From Thiocystis violacea (GTDB taxonomy: Bacteria; Pseudomonadota; Gammaproteobacteria; Chromatiales; Chromatiaceae): a DNA stretch of 56,762 nt. Shown here in pieces: positions 1 to 8,588 of this stretch. Each line of letters starts with the position of its first letter. The stretch's first letter is position 1. The translations under genes and the position numbers were made by a program. The stretch covers positions 1 to 56,762 of the forward strand of contig NZ_NRRG01000034.1 of NCBI RefSeq assembly GCF_016583575.1. The letters are read 5' to 3'. Below the pieces are notes generated by a model. That model was not told the origin of the DNA and ran no database searches. It saw only the letters and a program-made list of their open reading frames with translations.

Positions 1-95
1 CTTAACCCAAATCTTGACACCCTCACTCCTAAACCAGGAACCCGATCCCCGGCCCGGCATCCAAGCCTCCCGCCCTCCTCCTCGAACGGCCGCGC

Positions 96-123
96 AGTCT
101 AACAAATTACAAATGCCCGTCAA
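96..123 (-). promoter_or_regulatory. Candidate sigma70 promoter reading out of the window, rRNA-like discriminator
   Basis: Read on the minus strand, a -35-like TTGACG (118-123) and a -10-like TAGACT (96-101) are 16 bases apart. A GC-rich stretch, GCGCGGCC, follows directly. GC-rich discriminators of this kind are typical of stringently controlled rRNA promoters. The site lies just past the tyrS stop codon. In Pseudomonas aeruginosa, as I recall, an rRNA operon follows the tyrS homologue, so an rRNA operon just outside the window is plausible. No rRNA sequence is present inside the window. Confidence 0.35.
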
Positions 124-172
124 GACCCAACAGCAACGGTACGCTCAAGCTCAAACTCAAACAACAGAGCCT

Positions 173-1375
173 TCAAATAAGACGAACCTTGGCAAAACGC
201 CGCTTACCAACCTGATAGATATGCTCCGCACCTGCCGCGCAGGTCAGTTGAGGATCCTCGATCCGTTCGCTGTCGAGCCGAACCGCGCCTTGTCGGATCA
301 TCCGGATGGCCTCCGAAGTGCTGGCCACAAGCCCCGCGTCCCTGAGGAGATTCGCGATCGGCAACACGCCGCCCTCTCCGCAAGCCAAGTCCACCTCTGG
401 GATATCGTCCGGCATTGCCCCTCGCTGGAATCGAGCCACGAAGGCCTCGCGCGCCTTCATGGCCTGAGCCGCTCCATGGAAGCGGGTCACGAGTTCGATC
501 CCCAACTCGAATTTGATGTCACGCGGATTCGCTCCGTCACGAACGGCGTCTTTCCACGCCAGGATCTCGGGCATCCCACGGAAGCTCAACAGCTCGAAAT
601 AGCGCCACATGAGGTCATCCGACACGGACATCAGTTTGCCGAACATCTCATCGGGGGGATCCGCGATCCCGATGTAATTACCCAGTGATTTCGACATCTT
701 CTGCACCCCGTCGAGCCCTTCCAGAATGGGCAGGGTGATGACGACCTGAGGCTCCTGGCCGTAGGCCTCCTGGAGTTGGCGCCCCACGAGAAGGTTGAAT
801 TTCTGGTCCGTGCCACCGAGCTCGACATCCGCCTTCAGGGCGACCGAGTCGTACCCCTGGATCATCGGATAGAGGAACTCGTGAATGGCGATCGGCTGAC
901 CCGACTTGTAGCGTTTCGAGAAATCGTCACGCTCCAGCATTCGGGCCACGGTATGCCGCGCGGCCAACTGCACGAGCCCCGCCGCGCCGAGCCGGTCCAG
1001 CCATTCCGAATTGAAGACGATCCGGGTCTTCTCGGGGTCGAGGATGCGAAACACCTGATCCTGGTAGGTCGCGGCGTTTTGCTGGATTTCCTCCCGCGAA
1101 AGGGGTTTGCGCGTCGCGCTCTTGCCTGTCGGATCGCCGATCATCCCGGTGAAATCACCGATCAGGAACAGAATCTCATGGCCAAGCTCTTGAAATTGCC
1201 GAAGCTTATTGATGAGAACCGTGTGCCCAAGATGGAGATCCGGCGCCGTGGGGTCGAACCCCGCCTTGATCCGCAAGGGGCGCCCCTGCTTGAGCTTCCC
1301 GCGCAAGGACTCTTCCAGCAGGATTTCTTCAGTACCGCGCCGAATGAGCGCGAGTGATTGCTCGAGTGAATCCAT
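173..1375 (-). CDS. tyrS: Tyrosyl-tRNA synthetase
   Basis: Class I aminoacyl-tRNA synthetase that activates tyrosine with ATP and charges tRNA-Tyr in the cytoplasm. The 400-residue protein has the HIGH-type signature HLGH at residues 48-51 and the KMSKS loop at 226-230. A C-terminal S4-type RNA-binding domain covers about 335-400. Length and domain order fit the shorter TyrZ-like form found in many gammaproteobacteria. The ATG at 1375 begins the conserved N-terminus; the ribosome-binding site in front is weak. The gene is divergent from a small membrane protein gene. The order argC, a DUF6776-like gene, erpA, tyrS resembles the Pseudomonas arrangement, but no anmK or full M23 peptidase gene lies between erpA and tyrS here. 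Confidence 0.97.
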   Translation of the reverse strand: MDSLEQSLALIRRGTEEILLEESLRGKLKQGRPLRIKAGFDPTAPDLHLGHTVLINKLRQFQELGHEILFLIGDFTGMIGDPTGKSATRKPLSREEIQQNAATYQDQVFRILDPEKTRIVFNSEWLDRLGAAGLVQLAARHTVARMLERDDFSKRYKSGQPIAIHEFLYPMIQGYDSVALKADVELGGTDQKFNLLVGRQLQEAYGQEPQVVITLPILEGLDGVQKMSKSLGNYIGIADPPDEMFGKLMSVSDDLMWRYFELLSFRGMPEILAWKDAVRDGANPRDIKFELGIELVTRFHGAAQAMKAREAFVARFQRGAMPDDIPEVDLACGEGGVLPIANLLRDAGLVASTSEAIRMIRQGAVRLDSERIEDPQLTCAAGAEHIYQVGKRRFAKVRLI

Positions 1376-1571
1376 AATCGATCCGTGGGTCGAATAGTCG
1401 CAACAGGCGCCCTAGCGCAAAGGGCGAGAGGGTACGACGGGTGATCACGAGAGACAAGAAGCGGGAACCGACAGTGGCGGCGGGAGGGAAGAGCCTTGTT
1501 CGGTCACTGGGTTGCGACTACACTAGGAAGCCACGGAAGCACCTTGTTATTTATTGATATTACAGGAATTT

Positions 1572-1823
1572 ATGATTCGCGATCACAAGTTTCAACGCAC
1601 CGAGTGGACACTTCGCAAGAAGCGCCGCGTCAATCGGCGGGTACTTGTCCGGGCTTTCGCGCTCCTGGCTGCGGCTGGAATCGGCTATGCCCTGTTCGCG
1701 CAACTCGGCCATCGGCTGGCCAAGCCCACTCAGAGCCCGGAGACAAGCTCAAGCTCGCATGTCATCCCGCTCAAGCTTCCACCGAGCCGCCCAGGCACGC
1801 CGGACCTTCCGGCGGAAAAATGA
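1572..1823 (+). CDS. Small single-pass membrane protein of unknown function
   Basis: An 83-residue protein. The ATG at 1572 is preferred over an upstream TTG at 1554 because a CAGGAA Shine-Dalgarno sequence sits six bases before it. The first 27 residues are very basic (repeated Arg and Lys). One hydrophobic helix follows at about 29-46, then a tail rich in Ser, Thr and Pro, which suggests an inner-membrane anchor with a short periplasmic tail. It occupies the place between erpA and tyrS where some relatives have a membrane-anchored M23 (MepM-like) peptidase. It could be an independent small protein or the N-terminal remnant of such a peptidase; no LysM or M23 motif is visible. No family recognised. 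Confidence 0.55.
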   Translation: MIRDHKFQRTEWTLRKKRRVNRRVLVRAFALLAAAGIGYALFAQLGHRLAKPTQSPETSSSSHVIPLKLPPSRPGTPDLPAEK

Positions 1824-1862
1824 GGATCCGCGCCAGCGGATTTGATCGGCCTCGGCCAACCA

Positions 1863-2213
1863 TCAGGCCGAAAATGACGACCCACAGCCGCAAGTGGTCG
1901 AAGCGTTAGGGTTCCTAATGACAAATTGCGCGCCTTGCAGTCCTTCCGAATAGTCGATTTCCGCGCCCATCAGATACTGCATGCTCATGGCGTCGACGAG
2001 CAGCTTGACGCCATCGGTCACGATCTCGGTATCGCCGTCCTGGATTTCCTCGTCGAACGTGAATCCGTATTGGAAGCCCGAACAGCCTCCACCCTGGATA
2101 TAGACGCGCAGCATCAGCCCAGGGTTGCCCTCCTCCTGGATCAGCTCCGCCACCTTCGAGGCGGCGGACGTGGTAAAGACAAGGGACGTTTCGACATTCG
2201 CTTCGACATTCAT
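1863..2213 (-). CDS. erpA: Iron-sulfur cluster insertion protein ErpA
   Basis: A-type carrier that delivers [4Fe-4S] clusters to apoproteins such as isoprenoid-synthesis enzymes. The three cluster-ligand cysteines of the HesB/IscA/ErpA family are present in a 116-residue form: C44 within [10 protein letters not shown], and C108 and C110 in the C-terminal CGCGSSF. The [14 protein letters not shown] block and the CGCGSSFS ending are nearly identical to Escherichia coli ErpA, which separates it from IscA. In-frame starts also exist at 2225 and 2309. The ATG at 2213 gives the usual family length and has a GAGG about 12 bases upstream. It is the last gene of a minus-strand run that includes argC. 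A second family member lies at 4152-4520. Confidence 0.93.
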   Translation of the reverse strand: MNVEANVETSLVFTTSAASKVAELIQEEGNPGLMLRVYIQGGGCSGFQYGFTFDEEIQDGDTEIVTDGVKLLVDAMSMQYLMGAEIDYSEGLQGAQFVIRNPNASTTCGCGSSFSA

Positions 2214-2312
2214 ACTGGGATTCATCCTCGGTTCTTCATGCGATTCTTGGACATGCGTCTGTTTTGATAAATGTTCAAGCGGCAGGCCGAAGTCGCGTGG
2301 CGGCATCAAGGA

Positions 2313-3020
2313 TCAATCGAGGACAGCCCCCCAGGGAAAGGAGACGGAGGTAGGCAACAAACGCTCGGTTCGTGGTTTGATGTCGACGACGATGGAAATC
2401 GGATCGAAGTCATGGGGAAGCACGAAAGCCCCCTGACAGTTCTGGAAGTGTTCGAAATCCATCCTCAAGGCATCCGGCTGGGCCTCTGGTAATTCACTCA
2501 GGGTCAGAGTGACCACGGCATCGCCCCGTCGACCCTCGATGCTCAACAGAACCTCGCCCGTGGATCGCCCGAAACCTTGGATCAACTGCATGATGGTGAA
2601 GTCGTAACGATACTCGCGCGGAGCCTCGCCATCGACCAGACGCATGTCATACACCTGTACCGCGCCCTCGCTTCCCCCTTGTACCAAACGCTTCAGATAG
2701 TTCAGCTCCCGGTTGCGTTCGAGACGGGCATCCTGAGCCTCCTTGATCTGCTCTTTCAGCAGCCTGCTGGCCTCCCGATCGATCCGCAGAGTGCGATCCA
2801 GGATGAGACGCTGTCGCTCCGACTCGGCCAGCAAGGTTTTCAGCCGATCGCGCTCATGCAGAAGCTGAACGCGCAAGGAGTCCGAGGCCGCCGGCCCATT
2901 GCCCGAGGCTGGCGCCTCTTTCCCCAACTCGAAGCCAAGTAAAAAAACCGCCGCCAGGGTGAGACTAAGGACACCGATGGCCAGTAAGCGATACGCAAGC
3001 CGCCGCGGGGAATCGGACAT
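2313..3020 (-). CDS. DUF6776-like membrane-anchored coiled-coil protein
   Basis: A 235-residue protein beginning with a short basic segment and one transmembrane helix (about 8-30). A predicted coiled coil rich in Glu, Arg and Leu covers about 45-105. A C-terminal beta-rich domain of about 120 residues follows. The layout and the position between argC and erpA match a conserved gammaproteobacterial family that I recall as DUF6776; no biochemical role is known to me. The ATG at 3020 lies 11 bases past the argC stop codon, so the two are probably cotranscribed. A longer reading frame starting at 3077 would overlap argC and is less likely. Confidence 0.75.
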   Translation of the reverse strand: MSDSPRRLAYRLLAIGVLSLTLAAVFLLGFELGKEAPASGNGPAASDSLRVQLLHERDRLKTLLAESERQRLILDRTLRIDREASRLLKEQIKEAQDARLERNRELNYLKRLVQGGSEGAVQVYDMRLVDGEAPREYRYDFTIMQLIQGFGRSTGEVLLSIEGRRGDAVVTLTLSELPEAQPDALRMDFEHFQNCQGAFVLPHDFDPISIVVDIKPRTERLLPTSVSFPWGAVLD

Positions 3021-3030
3021 AGGCGGTCGA

Positions 3031-4056
3031 TCAAGGCAGCATCGCCACCGCCTCCAGCCCAACCGACTCGTCGACACCGAACATCAGATTCATGTTCTGC
3101 ACCGCCTGCCCCGCCGCCCCCTTGACCAGATTGTCGATCACCGACTGGACGATCACCACGTCGCGCCCCTGGCGCGACACGGCGATTCGACAGAGATTCG
3201 CCCCGCGCACGGAGCGGGTGTCCGGATGGCCGCCCGGCATCAGATCGACGAATGGCTCGCCACCATAACGCGCGCTGAACAGAGCATCGAGATCGACCCC
3301 GACATCCGTCAGGCGAGCGTAAAGCGTCGCCTCGATCCCGCGGATCATGGGCACCAGATGGGGAACGAAGGTCAGGTTCGCGTCGACGCCCGCGAACATC
3401 ATGAGGTTTTGCGTGATTTCGGGGGCATGACGATGGCCGCTGACCGAATAGGCCTTGAAGCTCTCGCCGACCTCGGCCATCAAGAGTCCAGTCGTGGCCT
3501 TGCGGCCCGCGCCGCTCACGCCGGATTTGGCATCGGCGATCAACCAGGCGGGATCCACGGCGCCCCCTTCCAGAAGCGGTAGGAAACCCAGGGTCACGGC
3601 CGTGGGGTAACAGCCAGGATTGGCAATGAGTCGCGCGCTGGGGATCGAGGCGCGATTCAGCTCGGGCAGACCGTATACGGCCTGCGCGAGCCAGTCCGGG
3701 CAGAGGTGTGGCATCCCGTACCATTGCTCCCACAGCACCGGATCCTTCAGGCGAAAGTCGGCCGCCAGGTCGATGACGCGCGTCCCGCGCTCCAGAAGCT
3801 CGGGCGCCGCCCTCATCGCCGTGCCATTCGGCGTCGCGAAGAAGACCAGATCGCACTCGGCGAGCGCACCGGCGTCCGGCTCGGTGAAGCGCAGATCAAG
3901 ATGACCGCGCAGGTGCGGAAACATCTCGGCCACCGGCTGACCGGCCTCGGTCCGAGACGTGATCACCGCGACCGTCGCGCCTGGGTGACGAGCCAGAATC
4001 CTCAGGAGCTCAGCCCCCGTGTACCCGGTTCCTCCAACGATTCCAACCCGAATCAT
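3031..4056 (-). CDS. argC: N-acetyl-gamma-glutamyl-phosphate reductase
   Basis: Third step of arginine biosynthesis: NADPH-dependent reduction of N-acetylglutamyl phosphate to the semialdehyde, in the cytoplasm. The 341-residue protein opens with the dinucleotide-binding glycine motif GGTGYTG at residues 8-14. The catalytic cysteine C149 lies in the family signature NPGCYPTA. The ATG at 4056 is preferred over an upstream TTG at 4074 because GAGGAG lies about ten bases before it and the protein then starts at the conserved [10 protein letters not shown]. It sits in a minus-strand run with iron-sulfur carrier genes, an association seen in other gammaproteobacteria. Confidence 0.96.
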   Translation of the reverse strand: MIRVGIVGGTGYTGAELLRILARHPGATVAVITSRTEAGQPVAEMFPHLRGHLDLRFTEPDAGALAECDLVFFATPNGTAMRAAPELLERGTRVIDLAADFRLKDPVLWEQWYGMPHLCPDWLAQAVYGLPELNRASIPSARLIANPGCYPTAVTLGFLPLLEGGAVDPAWLIADAKSGVSGAGRKATTGLLMAEVGESFKAYSVSGHRHAPEITQNLMMFAGVDANLTFVPHLVPMIRGIEATLYARLTDVGVDLDALFSARYGGEPFVDLMPGGHPDTRSVRGANLCRIAVSRQGRDVVIVQSVIDNLVKGAAGQAVQNMNLMFGVDESVGLEAVAMLP

Positions 4057-4151
4057 GCCGACAAGGCTCCTCAAGCCAATGGGCGACGGATGGTCACCCT
4101 ATCCCAACCGCCCCGCTCTCGCGCCACGGAAATCCGAGCTGCGACCTAGAC

Positions 4152-4520
4152 CTAGGAGGAGCAGCCACCGCCCGACGACGATCCACAACTTCCACAACCC
4201 CCACCGACTTGCGGCAGGTTATTGAAAATAAAGGTTGCGTTCCCGTCTCCCTGATCGACGAAATCGATCTCGACGCCACGCAGATATTCGAGCGTCCCAT
4301 CGTCGACGACGACCTTGAAGCCGTCGAAAGCAAGGACGCCATCGTCCTCGTTGATGACGTCAGTGAAGGTCATGCCAAAGCTGACGCCGCTGCATCCACC
4401 GGCGGTCGCGAAGACACGGACGCCCCGTACATTGTCATCGACCTGCTGGAACAGATCGCTCATCTTTACCTGAGCCGGCTGGGTCAGTGTCAATTCCGCC
4501 TCGGTGATCGCTACGGACAT
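4152..4520 (-). CDS. HesB/IscA-family iron-sulfur carrier with cysteine-rich tail
   Basis: A 122-residue relative of IscA and ErpA. The first ligand cysteine is C43 in GGCSGVSFGM, as in the family. The C-terminus departs from the usual C-G-C pattern: cysteines lie at 109, 112 and 120 in a Gly/Ser-rich tail, GGGCGSCGSSSGGGC. This gives a CxxC pair plus one extra cysteine. It could bind a cluster with different geometry or stability. The start at 4520 has AGAGGA nine bases upstream. It lies 95 bases upstream of argC on the same strand, and rubredoxin and DUF5063 genes precede it. It may be a specialised carrier; the exact client is unknown. Confidence 0.88.
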   Translation of the reverse strand: MSVAITEAELTLTQPAQVKMSDLFQQVDDNVRGVRVFATAGGCSGVSFGMTFTDVINEDDGVLAFDGFKVVVDDGTLEYLRGVEIDFVDQGDGNATFIFNNLPQVGGGCGSCGSSSGGGCSS

Positions 4521-4615
4521 GGGTCAAGTCCTCTCGAATACATGGAATACGCGCAAAAAATCAGCGCCGGAGCGTAGCAGAAAGCCGCCCGGATATTCCA
4601 GCGTAAAATACAAGG

Positions 4616-5122
4616 TTAGGAAGTAAGGCGCGCCTCCGCGCCCAGCATCGCCAGATGGCGCTCGGCATCGACCAGATGCCGTCCCCAATGCTGTTCGTAA
4701 CCCGTCGCCAAGGCGGCGATCGCGTACTCGGGGTCCAGCTCGAAGAGGCGTAGACCCTGCTTGAGTTCGCAGTAGATGTCGGTGAGGTCATCGGCCAAAC
4801 TGCCGGTCATGGCGCCGACACCCTCGGCGACACGATCGAACTCCAGCCAGTAGGAGTCGCGATCGGCAAGCAAGCCGCGCAAGTGGCTGAACAGCTCGAA
4901 GCGGGCGTCCAGATCCACCACGTCGAGCTGATCGGCGAAGCAAAGATTGGCGACATCCAGGGAGGAAATACCGGCATGCAACCGCGGAAGCAACTCGGCC
5001 ACGCCCCTAAGCCAGAGGCCTTGCGCACTCGAGCAGGAATCGATGAGGTGACAGTAGCGTCTCGCGAGCGAGACGATTTCGGTGTGAAGTCCAGGCTCCA
5101 GGTCCCGGGCGGAAAATGTCAT
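4616..5122 (-). CDS. DUF5063-family protein
   Basis: A soluble protein of about 168 residues, rich in Leu, Asp, Glu and aromatic residues and apparently all-helical. I recognise it as resembling DUF5063 proteins. An SxYWxEFD-type segment appears near the middle, and the C-terminal half contains a YEQHWGRHLVDAERHL stretch. No catalytic motif or signal peptide is visible. Alternative ATG codons lie at 5131 and 5191; none has a clear Shine-Dalgarno sequence, so the start is uncertain. The gene follows the rubredoxin gene by about 80 bases on the same strand, so a link to redox or iron-sulfur chemistry is possible but unproven. Confidence 0.7.
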   Translation of the reverse strand: MTFSARDLEPGLHTEIVSLARRYCHLIDSCSSAQGLWLRGVAELLPRLHAGISSLDVANLCFADQLDVVDLDARFELFSHLRGLLADRDSYWLEFDRVAEGVGAMTGSLADDLTDIYCELKQGLRLFELDPEYAIAALATGYEQHWGRHLVDAERHLAMLGAEARLTS

Positions 5123-5202
5123 GGCGTCCATGCGTGGGAGTGTAGCCGAGAAAATGCGTTTTGACCGAGGCAAGTCGATGCGCCAGGTCACGGCACGCTA
5201 AA

Positions 5203-5367
5203 TCAAACGATCGCCATGTCGAAGTCGTCTTTTCCGACGCCGCACTCGGGACACTTCCAGTCAGAGGACACGTCTTCCCATTTGGTGCCTGGCGCGATAC
5301 CGTCCTCCGGCCAACCTTTTGATTCGTCGTAAATCAATCCGCAAACGAGACATTGATAGGTGTTCAT
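5203..5367 (-). CDS. Rubredoxin
   Basis: A 54-residue protein, so short that ordinary length cut-offs would miss it. It carries both rubredoxin iron-binding motifs: CLVCG (C6 and C9) and [11 protein letters not shown] (C39 and C42). The conserved aromatic residues Y4 and Y13 and a [21 protein letters not shown] loop are also present. The four cysteines hold one iron atom for one-electron transfer. GGAG lies seven bases before the ATG. It is divergent from thiD and is the first gene of the minus-strand run that continues into DUF5063, the HesB-like gene and argC. Its redox partner cannot be named from this window. Confidence 0.95.
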   Translation of the reverse strand: MNTYQCLVCGLIYDESKGWPEDGIAPGTKWEDVSSDWKCPECGVGKDDFDMAIV

Positions 5368-5431
5368 GCTACAGCTCCATCATGGGCAGGGCTGGGAGAC
5401 GATCGCCTTCCGCCGTTCAAGATTCGAGTCC

Positions 5432-5465
5432 AAGCCCGATATTCATGAGATAAAAAATCGGGCTT
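5432..5465. other. Stem-loop between rubredoxin and thiD
   Basis: A perfect 9-bp stem (AAGCCCGAT at 5432-5440, ATCGGGCTT at 5457-5465) encloses an A-rich 16-base loop. It lies in the divergent spacer about 75 bases before the thiD start. A short T run follows on the plus strand, so it could attenuate the thiD leader. It does not resemble a TPP riboswitch. Confidence 0.4.
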
Positions 5466-5540
5466 TGACCAGGCATTTCAACCCGATGAAGGCTCAAGCG
5501 CAATGACGCACTCGACAACCACAGGCGACGCCACAGCAAG

Positions 5541-6347
5541 ATGAACGGGACATCCGAGCGACCCATGGTGCTCTGCGTTGGCGGCCACGACCCAAGCGGC
5601 GGCGCCGGTATTCTGGCGGACGCGGAAGCGATCCAGGCGGCCCGCGCCTTTCCGCTGACCGTGATCAGCGCGCTCACGGAACAGGACAGTTGCGGCCTGA
5701 GCCATATCCATCCGCAACCGGCGCGGCAAGTCGCGTCGCAATGCCGACGGATCATCGCCGACAGCCCGCCAGCGGCCATCAAGATCGGACTGCTCGGCAG
5801 CGTCGGGATCGCGGGGGTGCTGACCGATCTCATCGACCAGACCCCAGGCATCCCGGTCGTTCTGGATCCCGTCCTGGCGACGGGCGCCGGACAAAGCGTC
5901 GTGGACGCGACGCTGCTGAATCATGTGCGCGAGCAACTCATCCAGCGATGCACCCTCATCACCCCGAACCTCCCGGAGGCGCGTACCCTGACCGACGCCG
6001 AGGCGCCGGACGCTTGCGCCGCGCGTCTTCGCGCCTCGGGGGCGCGCTGGGTTCTGGTGACCGGAACCCATGACGAAACCGACGCGGTAACCAACCGGCT
6101 CCATGGACCCGACGGCTATCGGCGCGACTGGGACTGGCCGCGACTGCCGGGGCAATATCACGGCTCCGGCTGCACCCTGGCCAGCGCCATCGCGGCACGG
6201 CTGGCCTGGGGGATGGGAATGGAGGACGCGGTCGCCTCCGCGCAGGCCTACACCTGGAAAAGCCTCAAGCTCGCCTTTCGCACCGGACGTTGCCAGATGA
6301 CGCCTAACCGGCTCCACGACCTCCCGCCACCAGAGCCTTCCCGATGA
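5541..6347 (+). CDS. thiD: Hydroxymethylpyrimidine / phosphomethylpyrimidine kinase
   Basis: Phosphorylates HMP and then HMP-P to give HMP-PP, the pyrimidine donor for thiamine phosphate. The 268-residue protein is a ribokinase-fold enzyme. It has the N-terminal GGHDPSGGAG motif (14-23) and the C-terminal anion-hole motif GSGCT (208-212), including C211. The stop codon overlaps the thiE start by four bases (ATGA), indicating translational coupling. An alternative ATG at 5565 would begin just before the conserved VLCVGGHD; the ribosome-binding site at 5541 is weak. The partner gene thiC lies far away at 39.1 kb under a TPP riboswitch. Confidence 0.95.
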   Translation: MNGTSERPMVLCVGGHDPSGGAGILADAEAIQAARAFPLTVISALTEQDSCGLSHIHPQPARQVASQCRRIIADSPPAAIKIGLLGSVGIAGVLTDLIDQTPGIPVVLDPVLATGAGQSVVDATLLNHVREQLIQRCTLITPNLPEARTLTDAEAPDACAARLRASGARWVLVTGTHDETDAVTNRLHGPDGYRRDWDWPRLPGQYHGSGCTLASAIAARLAWGMGMEDAVASAQAYTWKSLKLAFRTGRCQMTPNRLHDLPPPEPSR

Positions 6348-6979
6348 ATCCACGCCTGCACGGCCTCTACGCCATCACGCCCGAGGTCTCCCACCACCCG
6401 GCGCCACTGGTCGAGCAGGTCGCGGAGGCCATCCGCGGCGGCGCCCGTCTCATCCAGTACCGGGACAAGGGGGCCGGCGACAAGGAGCGCCGCCGACAGG
6501 CCGAGGCCCTCCTGACCCTCTGCCGCGCGTCCGGCGTCCCGCTCATCATCAATGACGATCTGGAACTCGCCGCCGAACTGGAGGCCGATGGCGTTCATCT
6601 CGGACGCCATGACCCGGACCCTCGGGACGCCCGCGAGCGGCTCGGCGACGCGGCCATCATCGGCGTCTCCTGCTACGACCAGCTCGCGCTGGCCGAGGCC
6701 GCCCAGTCCGCCGGCGCCGACTATGTCGCCTTCGGCAGCTTCTTTCCCTCGCCGACCAAACCCCAGGCCGCGAGGCCGGAACCTACGCTGCTGACCCTGG
6801 CTCGCGAGCGCCTAGAGCTCCCGCTGGTTGCGATCGGCGGAATCACATCACAAAATGGCGGATTATTGATTTCAGCGGGCGCGCGCATGCTGGCGGTCGT
6901 CACCGGCGTCTTCGCCCAGCCCGACATCAGTGCCGCGGCCCGCGTCTACACCAACCTTTTTCCTCAGGAGACCGTTTAA
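6344..6979 (+). CDS. thiE: Thiamine-phosphate synthase
   Basis: Joins HMP-PP and thiazole phosphate to form thiamine monophosphate. The 211-residue TIM-barrel protein shows the family blocks in order: QYRDKGAG near 38, LIINDD near 67, the GADYVAFGSFFPSPTKP segment near 125, and VAIGGI near 162. Length is typical. It overlaps thiD by four bases and its stop codon directly touches the hemL ATG, so thiD-thiE-hemL probably form one transcript. Confidence 0.95.
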   Translation: MNPRLHGLYAITPEVSHHPAPLVEQVAEAIRGGARLIQYRDKGAGDKERRRQAEALLTLCRASGVPLIINDDLELAAELEADGVHLGRHDPDPRDARERLGDAAIIGVSCYDQLALAEAAQSAGADYVAFGSFFPSPTKPQAARPEPTLLTLARERLELPLVAIGGITSQNGGLLISAGARMLAVVTGVFAQPDISAAARVYTNLFPQETV

Positions 6980-8266
6980 ATGAGCCGATCCCACGACCTC
7001 TTCGAAGCCGCCCAGCGTCACATCCCCGGCGGCGTCAATTCGCCGGTGCGGGCGTTTCGCGGGGTGGGCGGCGACCCGGTGTTCTTCGAGAGCGCCGCCG
7101 GTCCCTACGCCTTCGACGCCGATGGCCGGCGTTATGTCGACTATGTCGGCTCCTGGGGTCCGATGATCCTGGGCCACGCCCACCCGGAGGTGCTGGCCGC
7201 CGTGCGCGAGCGTCTCGACAAGGGTCTGTCCTTCGGCGCGCCCACCGAGCTTGAGACCACCATGGCCGACCAGGTCTGCGCGCTGGTCCCGAGCATGGAC
7301 ATGGTGCGTATGGTCAGCTCCGGCACCGAGGCGACCATGAGCGCGCTGCGCCTGGCGCGCGGCTTCACCGGGCGCGACAAGATCGTGAAATTCGAGGGTT
7401 GCTATCACGGGCATGCCGACTCGCTGCTGGTCAAGGCCGGCTCCGGCGCCCTGACCTTCGGCGAGCCCAGCTCGCCCGGCGTCCCGGCGGCGCTCGCCGA
7501 GCTGACCATCACCCTGCGCTACAACGACATCGCGCAGGTGCGCGCGACCTTCGCCGAGGTCGGCGCGGAGATCGCCTGCATCATCGTCGAGCCGGTCGCC
7601 GGCAACATGAATTGCATCCCGCCCGTACCAGGCTTCCTGGAGGGACTGCGCGAGGTCTGCGACCAGTACGGATCCGTGCTGATCTTCGACGAGGTCATGA
7701 CCGGCTTCCGCGTCGCCCTCGGCTGCGCCCAGGGGCTCTATGGCATCACGCCGGACCTGACCGCGCTCGGCAAGGTCATCGGCGGCGGCATGCCGGTCGG
7801 CGCCTTCGGTGGAAAGCGAGAGATCATGTCCAAGCTCTCGCCGCTCGGCCCGGTCTATCAGGCCGGCACCCTGTCCGGCAACCCCATCGCCATGGCCGCC
7901 GGGCTCAAGACCCTGGAGCTGATCTCCGCGCCCGGTTTCCATGACCAACTGACCGCCAAGACCAAGACCCTGCTCGACGGACTGCAAGCGCGCGCCGATG
8001 CCGCTGGCATTCCCTTCAGCACCAATCAGGTCGGCGGCATGTTCGGGCTTTTCTTCACCACTGAGCGGGTGACGAATTACGAGCAGGCGACCCAATGCAA
8101 CCAGGAGCAGTTCAAGGCGTTCTTCCACGGCATGCTGGAGCGCGGCGTCTATCTGGCACCCTCGGCCTTCGAGGCCGGCTTCGTCTCCATCATGCATGAA
8201 GACGCGCACATCCAAGCGACCCTGGACGCGGCAGCGGAGACCTTCGCGGTGATCGCGAAGGGCTGA
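6980..8266 (+). CDS. hemL: Glutamate-1-semialdehyde 2,1-aminomutase
   Basis: PLP enzyme that converts glutamate-1-semialdehyde to 5-aminolevulinate, the entry point of haem and bacteriochlorophyll synthesis by the C5 pathway. The 428-residue protein has the class III aminotransferase features: SSGTEA near 113-118, DEVMTGFR near 237-244 and the PLP lysine K265 in [16 protein letters not shown] Shine-Dalgarno sequence lies inside the end of thiE and the start codon follows the thiE stop with no gap. Use of the C5 route agrees with a gammaproteobacterial phototroph. It is the last gene of the thiD-thiE-hemL run. Confidence 0.97.
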   Translation: MSRSHDLFEAAQRHIPGGVNSPVRAFRGVGGDPVFFESAAGPYAFDADGRRYVDYVGSWGPMILGHAHPEVLAAVRERLDKGLSFGAPTELETTMADQVCALVPSMDMVRMVSSGTEATMSALRLARGFTGRDKIVKFEGCYHGHADSLLVKAGSGALTFGEPSSPGVPAALAELTITLRYNDIAQVRATFAEVGAEIACIIVEPVAGNMNCIPPVPGFLEGLREVCDQYGSVLIFDEVMTGFRVALGCAQGLYGITPDLTALGKVIGGGMPVGAFGGKREIMSKLSPLGPVYQAGTLSGNPIAMAAGLKTLELISAPGFHDQLTAKTKTLLDGLQARADAAGIPFSTNQVGGMFGLFFTTERVTNYEQATQCNQEQFKAFFHGMLERGVYLAPSAFEAGFVSIMHEDAHIQATLDAAAETFAVIAKG

Positions 8267-8588
8267 ACGGAGGATCCGGAACCCTGACGGAGCAATGCGT
8301 CGAATAGTCAGGATTTAGAAGATTGTCCAGGATTGATGGGATTTTCAGGAGGCTTTTGCCTATTCTGCCGGGGCTGCGTCAAAGACAGCCCCGGACCCCG
8401 CCGAATCCAGGTGAACATCCGACCCTGGTCAACCGGGATCATCAGGACAGCGAGAGATTCGTCGCGAAGGGAGACGCCCGACACTCATGGCGACAGGCGG
8501 ATCGGAATTCGACGGCACCGACGCAGCCAGCATCGAAACGCCAGATGGCCTTCCGAAGGCCGCGACCTCACCACCGGAGAAGAACAAC
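8267..8588 (+). other. Intergenic region hemL-prpE with stem-loop and iterated CAGGATT
   Basis: No convincing gene is present. CAGGATT occurs at 8309 and 8328, with a partial TCAGGA at 8345, recalling the iterations of the repeat at 22.8 kb. A perfect 9-bp stem, CCGGGGCTG (8368-8376) with CAGCCCCGG (8386-8394), could terminate hemL transcription although no T run follows. An open frame runs from 8487 into prpE but does not look like PrpE N-terminal sequence. Confidence 0.45.

Noticed and set aside
5368-5540. TPP riboswitch upstream of thiD
   Set aside because: The thi-box sequences (CTGAGA and ACCCTTTGAACCTGAT) are absent; only a simple stem-loop is present.
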